DNA of 64,000 nt. Origin: Micrococcaceae bacterium. Lineage in GTDB: Bacteria; Actinomycetota; Actinomycetes; Actinomycetales; Micrococcaceae. Location: positions 62,001 through 126,000 of the forward strand of contig JABXHI010000026.1 in the NCBI GenBank assembly GCA_013393415.1. The letters are read 5' to 3'. How positions within the stretch are numbered: the stretch's first letter is position 1; every line of letters starts with the position of its first letter. Below are positions 36,776-46,270 of this stretch, in pieces. The translations under genes and the position numbers were made by a program. Under the pieces are notes generated by a model. The model did not search any database. It was not told the DNA's origin and worked only from the letters and a program-made list of their open reading frames with translations.

Positions 36776-37705
36776 ATGCCTGAAGGAGATTCGCTGGTTC
36801 GGCTTGCGCACCGCTTACGGCCAGTGATGCAAGATCAGATCCTGCAGGCCACGGATTTTCGGACCCCACGCTTGGCCACCACGGACTTGGCGGGTTGGCA
36901 GATCACCCAGGTAATCCCCACAGCGAAGTATCTTTCCATGGTGGTACGAGCCCCTACCGAGACAGATAGCGCAGCGACAGAACTGATCGTCCTGTCACAC
37001 CTTGGCATGGACGGGTCATGGCGGATTGATACGCGCCCCACGCACACAACCCGGTGCATACTCCATTTTGATACCCATCGCGTCGTGGGTTCCAGTCTGG
37101 CCAGTCTCGAAGTGCTGGCCCCCGAACAGGCGCGCGAAGCGTTAGCATTTCTTGGCCCGGACTTGCTGGCGCCCGACTGGCATCAACCCGGGACGGCAGG
37201 CAGACTCTTCGCTGAAGTACTGACCAATATTCGTGAAGCACCGGATCAACCCATTGGGACAGCCCTGTTGGATCAACGGCTGGTGTCCGGGCTGGGAAAC
37301 ATTTACCGCTGTGAAGTACTCGCCCTGGCACGGCTCAACCCGTTTGTGCGCGTGTCAACGCTGTCTGATGCCCAACTGATCGGCCTGCTGTATTTGGGGC
37401 GCGACCTGATGCTGCTCAATATCCCACCCAGATCCACACCACACGCGAGACGCGCCACCGTGGATGTTCGTCCGGATCCAGAAGCTGTCTTTGGCGTTCG
37501 CATCGCCACGCCTCAAGAACAAGCGCGCAGCGATGCTGACCGGTCCCATCGTCGAGGAAAACACCCCGCCTATTGGGTATATAACCGTCAGCGCGAAGGT
37601 TGTCTCCGATGCGGCGGGCCCATCTACCGCGACATGCTGGGTGTCGGCCACGACCGCGAGCGACGTATTTTCTGGTGTCCCGCCTGTCAGGCGCCGAACG
37701 AGTGA
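36776..37705 (+). CDS. nei: Fpg/Nei family DNA glycosylase (endonuclease VIII-like)
   Basis: The 309-residue protein starts MPEGDS: after Met removal Pro1 is the catalytic amine and Glu2 the general acid. The GDS continuation is typical of Nei rather than Fpg (PELP). The helix-two-turn-helix LLDQRLVSGLGNIYRCEVL and the C-terminal zinc finger (CLRCGGPIYR ... FWCPACQ) are intact. It excises oxidised pyrimidines and nicks the strand. AGGAGG at about 36764-36769 supports the ATG. It ends four bases before the convergent MMPL stop. It resembles the mycobacterial Nei near lpdA. Confidence 0.93.
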   Translation: MPEGDSLVRLAHRLRPVMQDQILQATDFRTPRLATTDLAGWQITQVIPTAKYLSMVVRAPTETDSAATELIVLSHLGMDGSWRIDTRPTHTTRCILHFDTHRVVGSSLASLEVLAPEQAREALAFLGPDLLAPDWHQPGTAGRLFAEVLTNIREAPDQPIGTALLDQRLVSGLGNIYRCEVLALARLNPFVRVSTLSDAQLIGLLYLGRDLMLLNIPPRSTPHARRATVDVRPDPEAVFGVRIATPQEQARSDADRSHRRGKHPAYWVYNRQREGCLRCGGPIYRDMLGVGHDRERRIFWCPACQAPNE

Positions 37706-37709
37706 CTGT

Positions 37710-39953
37710 TTAGCTCGCGTGTTTGCCTTGTTTGCGAGCCAGTTTCGATGGCCACCACACGGCACGGCCAATGTCGTAGGTCAAGGCTGGGACCAGCAGT
37801 GAGCGCACGATAAAGGTATCCAGTAGCACACCGAATGCGACAATGAACGCCAACTGGACCAAGAACAGGATCGGGATCACTGACAACGCCGCAAACGTGG
37901 CGGCCAGCACCACCCCGGCTGACGTAATCACGCCCCCGGTCACCGTCAGACCGCGTAGCACTCCGGCACGAGTGCCATGTTTCAACGATTCCTCTCGCAC
38001 ACGAGTCATCAAAAAGATGTTGTAATCGATCCCCAGGGCAACCAAGAACACGAACCCATACAGCGGGACCGACGGATCAGCCCCGGGGAATTCGAAGATC
38101 CCGTTGAATACCAGTGCGGAAACGCCCATGGCCGTACCGAAAGAAATAACCGTGGTGGCGATCAACAAGACTGGTGCAAGAATAGATCTGAGCAACAGCA
38201 TCAGGATCAACAAGATGACCACCAAAACGATGGGGATGATGAGGTTCCGGTCGTCCACGGCTGCATCATTGGTATCGACATCGGTGGCTGTCACCCCGCC
38301 AACCAGAGCGCTTGGTGTCGTGTCCGCGAACTCGGCACGAAGCTCGCGCACCGTCTCTGAAGCGACCGGTGAGTCTGCAGCGTCAGCCAATGTGCCTTGG
38401 ATCAGGACTTGATCCTCCACCACGGTGGGTTCTGGTTCAGGGGTCCCGGGCGGGCCAAGAGCTTCAATACCGTTTTCGGTGATTGGTGCGGTGCCGCTTG
38501 GAGAATCCTCGGTCGTGATGGACACTTCTTCAATTTCCGGATGCGCCAGCAGCACCTCAGAGACAGCTTCCTGTTCATCTTGGGATGCAATGACTTGGAT
38601 GGGGCTTCCCGATCCACCCGGGAAATGTTCACCCAGGGCAACTTGGCCATCACGAGCCTCAGAGGCACCGAGTACAAGGTCGGATTGTGCAACGCCATCG
38701 GCTTTCAACTGGGTGGCTGCAGCTGCGCCGACCAAGAGCACCAGGGTCGTGATAATCCAGATTGCTCGTGGACGCTTCTGCACTTGGCGGGCAACCTTGG
38801 GCCAGAGACCGTTCGACGGTACGCCGTGCTCAGCAGCAACAGTGTCTGGTGCGTATTTGATCCGTCTTGGCCAGAATGCTGCGCGGCCAAAGGCAAAAAG
38901 GATAGCGGGCAGCAGGGTGAGTGCTGACAACATGGCAAAAATGATGCCGATCGAAGCGATAGGGCCCAGTGTGCTGTTGGATTTCAGATCGCTGAGCAGC
39001 AACATGAGGAGTCCTGCGATGACCGTGCCGCCTGAGGCCAGGATCGGTTCGATTGCTCCTTTCACTGCCCGCAGCGTAGCGGTCCACTTATCTGGGACGA
39101 CTCGAAGTTCTTCTCGATACCGAGCGACTAACAACAGTGAGTAGTCTGTGGCCGCTCCGATCACCAAAATAAATAAGATACCCTGCGTTTGTCCGCTGAG
39201 TAGCACGATTTCCCATTTTGCTAACCACCACACGGTCAGCAAGGCGGCACACAGTGCGAACAAACTGGTTGCCAGCACTGCGAAGGGTAAGAGGATGGAA
39301 CGATAGACGATGACCAGAATAATAAACACTGCGATCAAAGCCACTGCGAGTAGCAAGCCATCAATACCTGCGAATGCTGCGCTGAGATCCGCGCTGAATC
39401 CTGCAGGACCGGTCACATAGACAGTGAGGCCATCGGGGGCGTCAGATTCGAGCTGCTCGCTGATCGCAGTCACAACGTCAGCGGTGTCTGCTTCCGAGTT
39501 CACCGGGACAAAGGCTTGAATGGCCTGCCCGTCTTCGGAAGGTATCGGCGGCGAAAGCTCGTCCTCAACATCGCCAAGTTCGGTAAGCGACTCTATTGAC
39601 TCGGTGATCTGTTCCAGTTGGGTGTCAGTGACTTCCGAGTCTGCGACGAACACGGCAATTGCCGGGATAGCGTCAGAGTCTGTGAACTCGCCCTGGAGTT
39701 CTTGGACCTTCGTTGCTTCAGCTGATTCGGGTAGATATGTCGTTTGATCATTCGACGAGACCTCTTCAACTTTGCCGAAGTAGGGCCCGCCCACCCCTGC
39801 AGCAGTAAGCCATGCCAAAATAAGAAAAGCCGGCAGCAAGATTCGTAGCCATTTTGGCACTCGAGCGCGCGACGAATCTGCCTCCTGGGATGGCGACTCC
39901 GGGTCATGTTGCGCAGATTTCGTAACAGTGGTCGTGTCCCGGTGCATGGTCAT
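37710..39953 (-). CDS. MMPL family RND-type transporter
   Basis: The 747-residue protein has the RND half-duplication: TM1 near residue 35, a periplasmic domain, a five-helix block, then a repeat of the same. IGAATDYSLLLVARYREEL in the first half and ALGIDYNIFLMTRVREES in the second are the proton-relay helices with conserved Asp and Tyr. Acidic stretches enrich the extracellular loops. MMPL proteins export lipids, siderophores or drugs. The divergent MarR gene shares its control region, so it is probably a repressed efflux pump. Confidence 0.92.
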   Translation of the reverse strand: MTMHRDTTTVTKSAQHDPESPSQEADSSRARVPKWLRILLPAFLILAWLTAAGVGGPYFGKVEEVSSNDQTTYLPESAEATKVQELQGEFTDSDAIPAIAVFVADSEVTDTQLEQITESIESLTELGDVEDELSPPIPSEDGQAIQAFVPVNSEADTADVVTAISEQLESDAPDGLTVYVTGPAGFSADLSAAFAGIDGLLLAVALIAVFIILVIVYRSILLPFAVLATSLFALCAALLTVWWLAKWEIVLLSGQTQGILFILVIGAATDYSLLLVARYREELRVVPDKWTATLRAVKGAIEPILASGGTVIAGLLMLLLSDLKSNSTLGPIASIGIIFAMLSALTLLPAILFAFGRAAFWPRRIKYAPDTVAAEHGVPSNGLWPKVARQVQKRPRAIWIITTLVLLVGAAAATQLKADGVAQSDLVLGASEARDGQVALGEHFPGGSGSPIQVIASQDEQEAVSEVLLAHPEIEEVSITTEDSPSGTAPITENGIEALGPPGTPEPEPTVVEDQVLIQGTLADAADSPVASETVRELRAEFADTTPSALVGGVTATDVDTNDAAVDDRNLIIPIVLVVILLILMLLLRSILAPVLLIATTVISFGTAMGVSALVFNGIFEFPGADPSVPLYGFVFLVALGIDYNIFLMTRVREESLKHGTRAGVLRGLTVTGGVITSAGVVLAATFAALSVIPILFLVQLAFIVAFGVLLDTFIVRSLLVPALTYDIGRAVWWPSKLARKQGKHAS

Positions 39954-40028
39954 GTGTCCATTCGACGAAGCGTGTGCTCAGGAGCGATTTCAGGCATCAC
40001 TTGACGTTCTGCTCATACTCCTACGTCA

Positions 40029-40074
40029 TAGCAAGATTTGCTAACTGAAGATATAATACTAGCTACACTAGCAA
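40029..40074. promoter_or_regulatory. Divergent marR/MMPL control region with two MarR-type sites
   Basis: A perfect palindrome TAGCAA-GAT-TTGCTA (40029-40043) and a second 15-base site TAGCTA-CAC-TAGCAA (40060-40074, one mismatch as an inverted repeat) flank a consensus TATAAT (40052-40057). Their centres are 31 bases apart, about three helical turns. A MarR dimer on each would block the marR promoter. Confidence 0.6.
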
Positions 40075-40115
40075 TTAGGCGAATACGAATATCTGACAGG
40101 AGTTCCCATTTCCTG

Positions 40116-40682
40116 ATGCGTGAGAAAAACGACGAATCACTGGTACGGAATGTCTACGCGATCGCCGCTTCTGACCCACATTCGCAGCTCATCAACCGCG
40201 ACAAGCACTCAACCTCTGAGGTTGAGCACATTGACGAACTCATGGCAGCGCTCGCCGCGCTCCGTGCAGCCGAACAGGAATTATCTGCGGCTGCACAGAA
40301 ATACATGCAACTCGGCGAGACGGATATGAAGGCCCTGCACTTCTTGATTGTTGCACGAAACACCGGAGAAATAATCACGCCGGGGGCGATCGCAGTGCAT
40401 CTGGAGATTTCGAGCGCCTCGACAACCAAGCTGTTAGATCGTTTGGAATCCGGCGGTCATATCCGTCGTTCGCCACACCCGCGGGACCGCAGGGCCACAG
40501 CAATCTCCATCACACCCAAGACTTATGAGACCGCAGTTGAAGCCGTCGGAAGACAACAAGCACAGCGTTTCCACGCCGCAGCGCGACTGAGCGAACAGGA
40601 ACGCACCGTCGTGATCGCTTTCATCAAAGATATGACAAGAGAGATAGCCGCAGACCCCAAGAACTCCCCCGACCCCGCCTAG
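40116..40682 (+). CDS. MarR family transcriptional regulator
   Basis: The 188-residue protein has a long N-terminal helix region and a winged-helix core: ETDMKALHFLIVARN, then GAIAVHLEISSASTTKLLDRLESGGHIRRSPHPRDRRATAISITP with the wing RDRRA. It most likely represses itself and the divergent MMPL exporter and is relieved by a small ligand. ATG 40116 fits; the AGGAG lies 13 bases away, so the start is a little uncertain, and the open frame begins further upstream inside the operator region. Confidence 0.9.
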   Translation: MREKNDESLVRNVYAIAASDPHSQLINRDKHSTSEVEHIDELMAALAALRAAEQELSAAAQKYMQLGETDMKALHFLIVARNTGEIITPGAIAVHLEISSASTTKLLDRLESGGHIRRSPHPRDRRATAISITPKTYETAVEAVGRQQAQRFHAAARLSEQERTVVIAFIKDMTREIAADPKNSPDPA

Positions 40683-40842
40683 ACACACTGATGAACCGGC
40701 GGCGGCACAACGCACCGACACCGTTGAGGTGACGTTTGGTCAATGACGGTTCCCTCGATTTTCTGCGCATCCGCTGTGCTCTGCGCGAGACGCCTGGGCA
40801 AGGCTTACCAGCCCGTGAATTCTAGTGACCAGCAGTTCTGAG

Positions 40843-41232
40843 TCACACATCCAGCGGGGTCAGCACAGCGATTTTCCAGTCCTCACCGTCGAGGACGAGC
40901 TGGTACATGTGCCGCTCATCCGGCACGCCACCGTCATAGCTCCAGCGCACATCCGCCCAAATGCTGTAACGGGTTGCCGCAACCACCTCCACAGCAGCCT
41001 CGGCAGTAGAGGCACCATCATACTGGCCGAATGCACTGGCGAAGAACTCCTCGGTCTGACTTGCGCCGGACACGGCGATGGCTTGTTCGGGAAACACAAT
41101 CAGCGCGGGCACCGCATAGTGTCCGGCGATCACTGTCGCGTCGCGGTCAAGCAGGCCACGAGTGTAGGTATCGAAGAACTCACGCGCAATAGTCTCGTAT
41201 TCGTGCATGGTCTCAACGCTACCGTGTGACAT
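40843..41232 (-). CDS. NTF2-like (SnoaL/DUF4440) protein
   Basis: The 129-residue protein has the alpha-plus-beta cone pattern of the NTF2-like superfamily: an N-terminal helix (YETIAREFFDTYTRGLLDRD), a mid-region HYAVPALIVFPEQAIAVSGASQTEEFF, and C-terminal strands ending MYQLVLDGEDWKIAVLTPL. Such folds act as small-molecule isomerases, dehydratases or ligand binders. The function here is unknown. The ATG follows GGTGAG; ATG 41208 is an alternative. It lies alone between marR (convergent) and the ABC-F gene. Confidence 0.7.
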   Translation of the reverse strand: MSHGSVETMHEYETIAREFFDTYTRGLLDRDATVIAGHYAVPALIVFPEQAIAVSGASQTEEFFASAFGQYDGASTAEAAVEVVAATRYSIWADVRWSYDGGVPDERHMYQLVLDGEDWKIAVLTPLDV

Positions 41233-41291
41233 TACTCACCGTCGAGGAAAAATATGTCGTGACCGCCTTCGTCAACGGTATGACCGTGGAC

Positions 41292-43082
41292 TTAGTCTAA
41301 AAGCTCTGAGAGCTCCAGCCACCGTTCCTCGACCTGGTCCTTTTGGGCTTCAAGCTCTTTGAGCTGTTGGGCTTGCTCTTGTAAGCCTTGGAAATCACTC
41401 GGATCCTGCGCTGCCATCTGTTGTTGGACGGCATCGATCTCCTGTTGCAGCTTCGGCAAACGCCGTTCCACTGCGGAGAGTTCTTTCTGCGCACTACGAC
41501 GCTCAGAGCCAGAGAGTCGCTGGGTCTCCTGCTGCTGTCCCGCCGCACTGCTCGTATCATTGGATCCGTGGTGTGCGTCGGCTTCCTTGCTGAGTCGCAA
41601 ATATTCATCAACCCCACCCGGCACGTGACGTAATCTCTTATTCAAGATCGCATACTGTTGATCGGTCACACGTTCCAGCAAGTAGCGGTCGTGCGAGACG
41701 ACAATCAGTGTGCCCGGCCAGGAGTCGAGCAGATCTTCCATGGCTGCCAGCATGTCCGAGTCCACGTCGTTGGTGGGTTCGTCCAGCACAATGACATTGG
41801 GTTCGCTCAGCAACAGTAGCAGCAACTGGAGGCGACGTTTTTGACCACCTGACAGTTCCTGTACCCGAGCTGAGAGGTGTTGACGCTGAAATCCTAGACG
41901 TTCCAACAGTTGTGCCGGCGTATGGTCTTTGCCATCGACGGTAAACGTCGTTTTGGTTTGGGCCAGGACTTCTCGAACACGGTCGGCACCGATGTCTTCC
42001 AGCTGAGAAAACTGCTGATCCAGCATCGCAATCTGGACGGTTTTTCCATGTTTGACCCGACCACTGGTCGGCATGATGTCACCGGTCACCAGACCGAGCA
42101 GTGTAGATTTTCCAGCACCATTTGCACCCAAAATCCCGGTCCGTTCGCCGGGCCCGATACGCCACGTGATGTTGTCTAAAACTTCGTGGTCACCATAGCT
42201 GACACTGGCCTCTTCGATATCGACAACGTCTTTGCCCAGGCGTGCCACAGCCAGTCGCTGCAGTTCGATGCCGTTGCGGACCGGCGGAACATCCTCGATG
42301 AGCTGAGTGGCCGCATCGACACGGAATTTAGGCTTTGAGGTTCGAGCCGGTGCACCGCGGCGCAACCAGGCGAGCTCTTTGCGCATGAGGTTCTGCCGCT
42401 TGCTCTCGGCCGCAGCCGCCATCCGGTCGCGCTCAACCCGCTGGAGCACGTACGCGGCGTAGCCGCCCTCGAAAGGCTCAACAATCCCGTCATGGACTTC
42501 CCAAGTCTGGTTACAGACTTCATCGAGGAACCAACGGTCGTGAGTAATCACCAACAGTCCCCCAGCGTTGCGCGCCCAGCGGCGCTTCACATGGTCGGCC
42601 AGCCAGGCAATGCCTTCAACATCGAGATGGTTGGTGGGCTCGTCCAGGGCAAGAATATCCCAGTCCCCGATCAAGAGCCTTGCCAGGGCCACGCGACGAC
42701 GCTGCCCGCCCGACAACGAACCAACTTCGGCTTCCCAGTCCAAATCTGACACAAGCCCCTGGATCACGTCGCGGATCTTGCGATCGCTGGCCCATTCGTG
42801 TTCGGCAAGATCACCGACCACGGACTGGCCCACGGTCAGCGTGGTGTCGACCGCATCCGATTGATCAAGCATGCCGATGGTAGTGTCGCTGCGCACGGTC
42901 ACTTGACCGGCATCGGGTTCAAGTTTGCCGACCAGCAGTTTCATCAGGGTGGATTTACCGTCACCATTGCGCCCCACAATTCCGATGCGGTCGCCGGCGG
43001 AGACCCCCATCGTCACAGATTTGAGGACCTGCTGGGTCGGGTATTCGAAGTGGAGGGCTTCCGCCCCTAAAAGATGAGCCAT
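41292..43082 (-). CDS. ABC-F family ATPase (Uup-like)
   Basis: The 596-residue protein has two ABC domains and no membrane segments. First Walker A is GRNGDGKST, with LSGGQRRRVALARLL as signature; second is GANGAGKST with LSGGQKRRLQLLLLL. Both Walker B regions read ALDEPTNHLD or VLDEPTNDVD. A C-terminal coiled coil (about residues 520-596, RRLPKLQQEIDAVQQQM) is typical of Uup. ABC-F proteins act on the ribosome; Uup-type members also affect DNA repair and transposon excision. ATG 43082 or ATG 43094 are both possible. It follows the ispE-like gene, as in other Micrococcaceae. Confidence 0.93.
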   Translation of the reverse strand: MAHLLGAEALHFEYPTQQVLKSVTMGVSAGDRIGIVGRNGDGKSTLMKLLVGKLEPDAGQVTVRSDTTIGMLDQSDAVDTTLTVGQSVVGDLAEHEWASDRKIRDVIQGLVSDLDWEAEVGSLSGGQRRRVALARLLIGDWDILALDEPTNHLDVEGIAWLADHVKRRWARNAGGLLVITHDRWFLDEVCNQTWEVHDGIVEPFEGGYAAYVLQRVERDRMAAAAESKRQNLMRKELAWLRRGAPARTSKPKFRVDAATQLIEDVPPVRNGIELQRLAVARLGKDVVDIEEASVSYGDHEVLDNITWRIGPGERTGILGANGAGKSTLLGLVTGDIMPTSGRVKHGKTVQIAMLDQQFSQLEDIGADRVREVLAQTKTTFTVDGKDHTPAQLLERLGFQRQHLSARVQELSGGQKRRLQLLLLLLSEPNVIVLDEPTNDVDSDMLAAMEDLLDSWPGTLIVVSHDRYLLERVTDQQYAILNKRLRHVPGGVDEYLRLSKEADAHHGSNDTSSAAGQQQETQRLSGSERRSAQKELSAVERRLPKLQQEIDAVQQQMAAQDPSDFQGLQEQAQQLKELEAQKDQVEERWLELSELLD

Positions 43083-43157
43083 AACTTCAACCATGATAGT
43101 TCACAGCAACGCTGTGGTCCTTCCGCTTCGTCGAGAGCACCAACGAGGCACAGCACA

Positions 43158-44123
43158 CTAGACCAAATGAGCACCGGACACGGGGCCGTACTCGGCGACC
43201 GCGGCGATCTCCATGCGCTGCTCGAATCGTTCAGCCAGCTCATTGGCTGCATGCATATCGTCGGCAATAAAGACCAACGATGGGCCACGATCCACGGTCA
43301 CCGCGGCTAGCGCGTCCTCATCCATGCCCGCGGTGAGCCAATCATTATGCTCGGGCAACATGCTCACCAACGCCGGTTGGAATTCGTTATGCATCATCAG
43401 CGCCACCTGTTTGGCATCACCCTGGGCCACCGCCTGCAGCAATTCGGTCTGGAATTCTAGGACAGCGTGCTGCTCGTCGTCTGTGGTGTGGCGCAGTTGA
43501 CGGACAGCTTCGAACATTTCGGCATTGCCTAAGTCGGCTGCTGCCGGCACCACAACCATGGCGAGCTCACTGTGCACTAAGACCGGGGTGACCAGCTCTT
43601 CGATTGCGTTGTGATGCGTGATGATCGCTCCGCCGGTGATGGCTGCGGCCACACCATCACCGATGCGTGGCGCCATGCGTGCAAGGTCTTCGCGCGCAAT
43701 AGAAGCGTCCCACAGGCCGCTGAGCGCAACCAGTACCGCCGCGGCAGTTGCGGCTCTTCCCCCGAGGTGGGTATCGAACGGGATGAATTTTTGGATGGTG
43801 ATGTCGAGTCCCGAAGTCTCCTTGGGCCGACCCAGGTGCGCACGCAACACGTCTACGGCTTGAAACACCGCGACCAGGTCGTCGTGCGGGATATCAGCGT
43901 AGTCAATGACGCTCCCCGTCGCGTCTTCGAAGCTCACCAGGATTTCTTTATCGTCCCGCGCTTCAACGGTGGCCGTATCGTAGCGCGACACCGCAAGTTT
44001 CAAGCTCAAGACCGGCGCTTGTTGATATGCTTCTGGCTCCCCGACCTTGGTAGCAAGCGCGACCATCGCCGGAGCTTGGGCGGTGACTGAGGCAGGCGGG
44101 TCGAATTCGAGTTGTGCGCTCAT
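43158..44123 (-). CDS. IspE-like GHMP-family protein with catalytic motifs lost
   Basis: Position and overall pattern identify this 321-residue protein as an IspE homologue: it follows rsmA with a four-base overlap, as in mycobacteria, and has I-K-IP (110-115), AAAVLVALSGLW (127-138) and the C-terminal GPVSGAHLV. IspE phosphorylates CDP-methylerythritol in the MEP isoprenoid pathway. But the motifs are altered: the PGKxNL motif reads PAMVAL (18-23, Lys replaced by Met, Asn by Ala); GGGSxDAA reads LGGRAATAA (120-128, with Thr126 for the catalytic Asp); the GSGP loop reads DRGP (278-281). The frame is intact, so it is not a simple pseudogene. It may be inactive or have a new role. Confidence 0.8.
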   Translation of the reverse strand: MSAQLEFDPPASVTAQAPAMVALATKVGEPEAYQQAPVLSLKLAVSRYDTATVEARDDKEILVSFEDATGSVIDYADIPHDDLVAVFQAVDVLRAHLGRPKETSGLDITIQKFIPFDTHLGGRAATAAAVLVALSGLWDASIAREDLARMAPRIGDGVAAAITGGAIITHHNAIEELVTPVLVHSELAMVVVPAAADLGNAEMFEAVRQLRHTTDDEQHAVLEFQTELLQAVAQGDAKQVALMMHNEFQPALVSMLPEHNDWLTAGMDEDALAAVTVDRGPSLVFIADDMHAANELAERFEQRMEIAAVAEYGPVSGAHLV

Positions 44124-45016
44124 GACTCACCCCTGTGGTGCTTGTGTTCGGCAATGCGTACAAAATGTTCTATTTCGAGTACCTCACCGCGAGCTTTGGG
44201 GTCGACGCCAGCTGCGAGCAGGATCTCTTCTGCAGCCACCCCGGATCCAGCCCACTGGCTGAGCGCCGCTCGCATGGTTTTGCGACGTTGTGCGAACGCG
44301 GTGTCGATGACTTCAAAGACCTCTTGGCGTGTTGCAGTGGTTTCGGGCGGCTCTTCTGCGGCAAAGTGGACGAGCCCCGAGGTAATGCGCGGCGCGGGCC
44401 AGAAGACTTTTGTGCCCACAGTGCCGGCAGATGTCGCCTTACCGTACCAGGCCATTTTGACCGATGGCACACCATAAATTTTTGAGCCGGGACCGGCCAC
44501 GAGTCGTTCGGCGACCTCTTGTTGCACCATCACCAAACCATGCTGGATGTTGGGCAGCTCGGCAAGGATGTGCAACATGACGGGCACCGCCACGTTATAG
44601 GGCAGATTCGCCACAATCGCTGTGGGAGGCCCATCGGCAGCTTGGGGGCGTGCCGCATCAATGTCGGCGCGACCAATCCGTAACGCGTCGGCTTCCACGA
44701 CTGACAGTCGATGCGAACTCTCGGGTCGCCACGCTTCGACCGTGGTTGCTAATCGGTTTGCGACCGGTGGATCGATTTCTATCGCCGTCACAGTGTGGGC
44801 AACATCCATCAACCCCAAGGTCAGGGAGCCGAGCCCGGGCCCGATTTCAAGTACGTGCTCGCGTGCGTCCAAGTGTGCCGCACCGACGATGCGACGAATC
44901 GTGTTGGGGTCGATCACGTAATTCTGGCCCAGCGTTTTCGTGGGGCGCAGGTCGAGGATATCGGCGAGTTTGCGGATATCTGCAGCGGATAGCAAAGAGT
45001 GTTCTTCTGAAGTCAC
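44120..45016 (-). CDS. rsmA: 16S rRNA (adenine1518-N6/adenine1519-N6)-dimethyltransferase
   Basis: The 298-residue protein has the KsgA order: LGQNYVIDPNTIRRIV, the SAM-binding VLEIGPGLGSLTLGL, EIDPPVA, the catalytic NLPYNVAVPVMLH, and QQEVAERL. It dimethylates two adenines in helix 45 of 16S rRNA during 30S assembly. The GTG start at 45016 has no ribosome binding site; a minus-strand TAGGAT six bases upstream suggests a leaderless message. The stop overlaps the ispE-like ATG, so the two are coupled. Confidence 0.96.
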   Translation of the reverse strand: MTSEEHSLLSAADIRKLADILDLRPTKTLGQNYVIDPNTIRRIVGAAHLDAREHVLEIGPGLGSLTLGLMDVAHTVTAIEIDPPVANRLATTVEAWRPESSHRLSVVEADALRIGRADIDAARPQAADGPPTAIVANLPYNVAVPVMLHILAELPNIQHGLVMVQQEVAERLVAGPGSKIYGVPSVKMAWYGKATSAGTVGTKVFWPAPRITSGLVHFAAEEPPETTATRQEVFEVIDTAFAQRRKTMRAALSQWAGSGVAAEEILLAAGVDPKARGEVLEIEHFVRIAEHKHHRGES

Positions 45017-45028
45017 GTTCCCATCCTA
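45014..45028 (-). promoter_or_regulatory. Leaderless -10 element of rsmA
   Basis: TAGGAT (45023-45028, minus strand) lies six bases (GGGAAC) before the GTG at 45016. The same GGGAAC spacer separates the -10 from the start of rsmI at 51956. No convincing -35 was seen. Confidence 0.45.
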
Positions 45029-45062
45029 GTCTGCGCCGCAACGTCAGCGATCGTTAACCACC

Positions 45063-45097
45063 TCGGCCCAGAATCCACCTCCTGGATTCTGGGCCGA
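45063..45097 (-). terminator. Hairpin downstream of rpfB
   Basis: A perfect 15-bp stem (45063-45077 with 45083-45097) with the loop CCTCC lies 33 bases after the rpfB stop. No T-run follows on the minus strand, so it may act with a factor or simply separate the gene from the rsmA promoter. Confidence 0.6.
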
Positions 45098-45129
45098 ATG
45101 AATCTTCAGCTTATGAGATTATGGGGTGT

Positions 45130-46218
<1,089 letters not shown>

Positions 46219-46270
46219 GGAGTTTGTTGAGCATTTCTCGGTCGCCCAGCCCGAACTCGCGGCCAGATGC

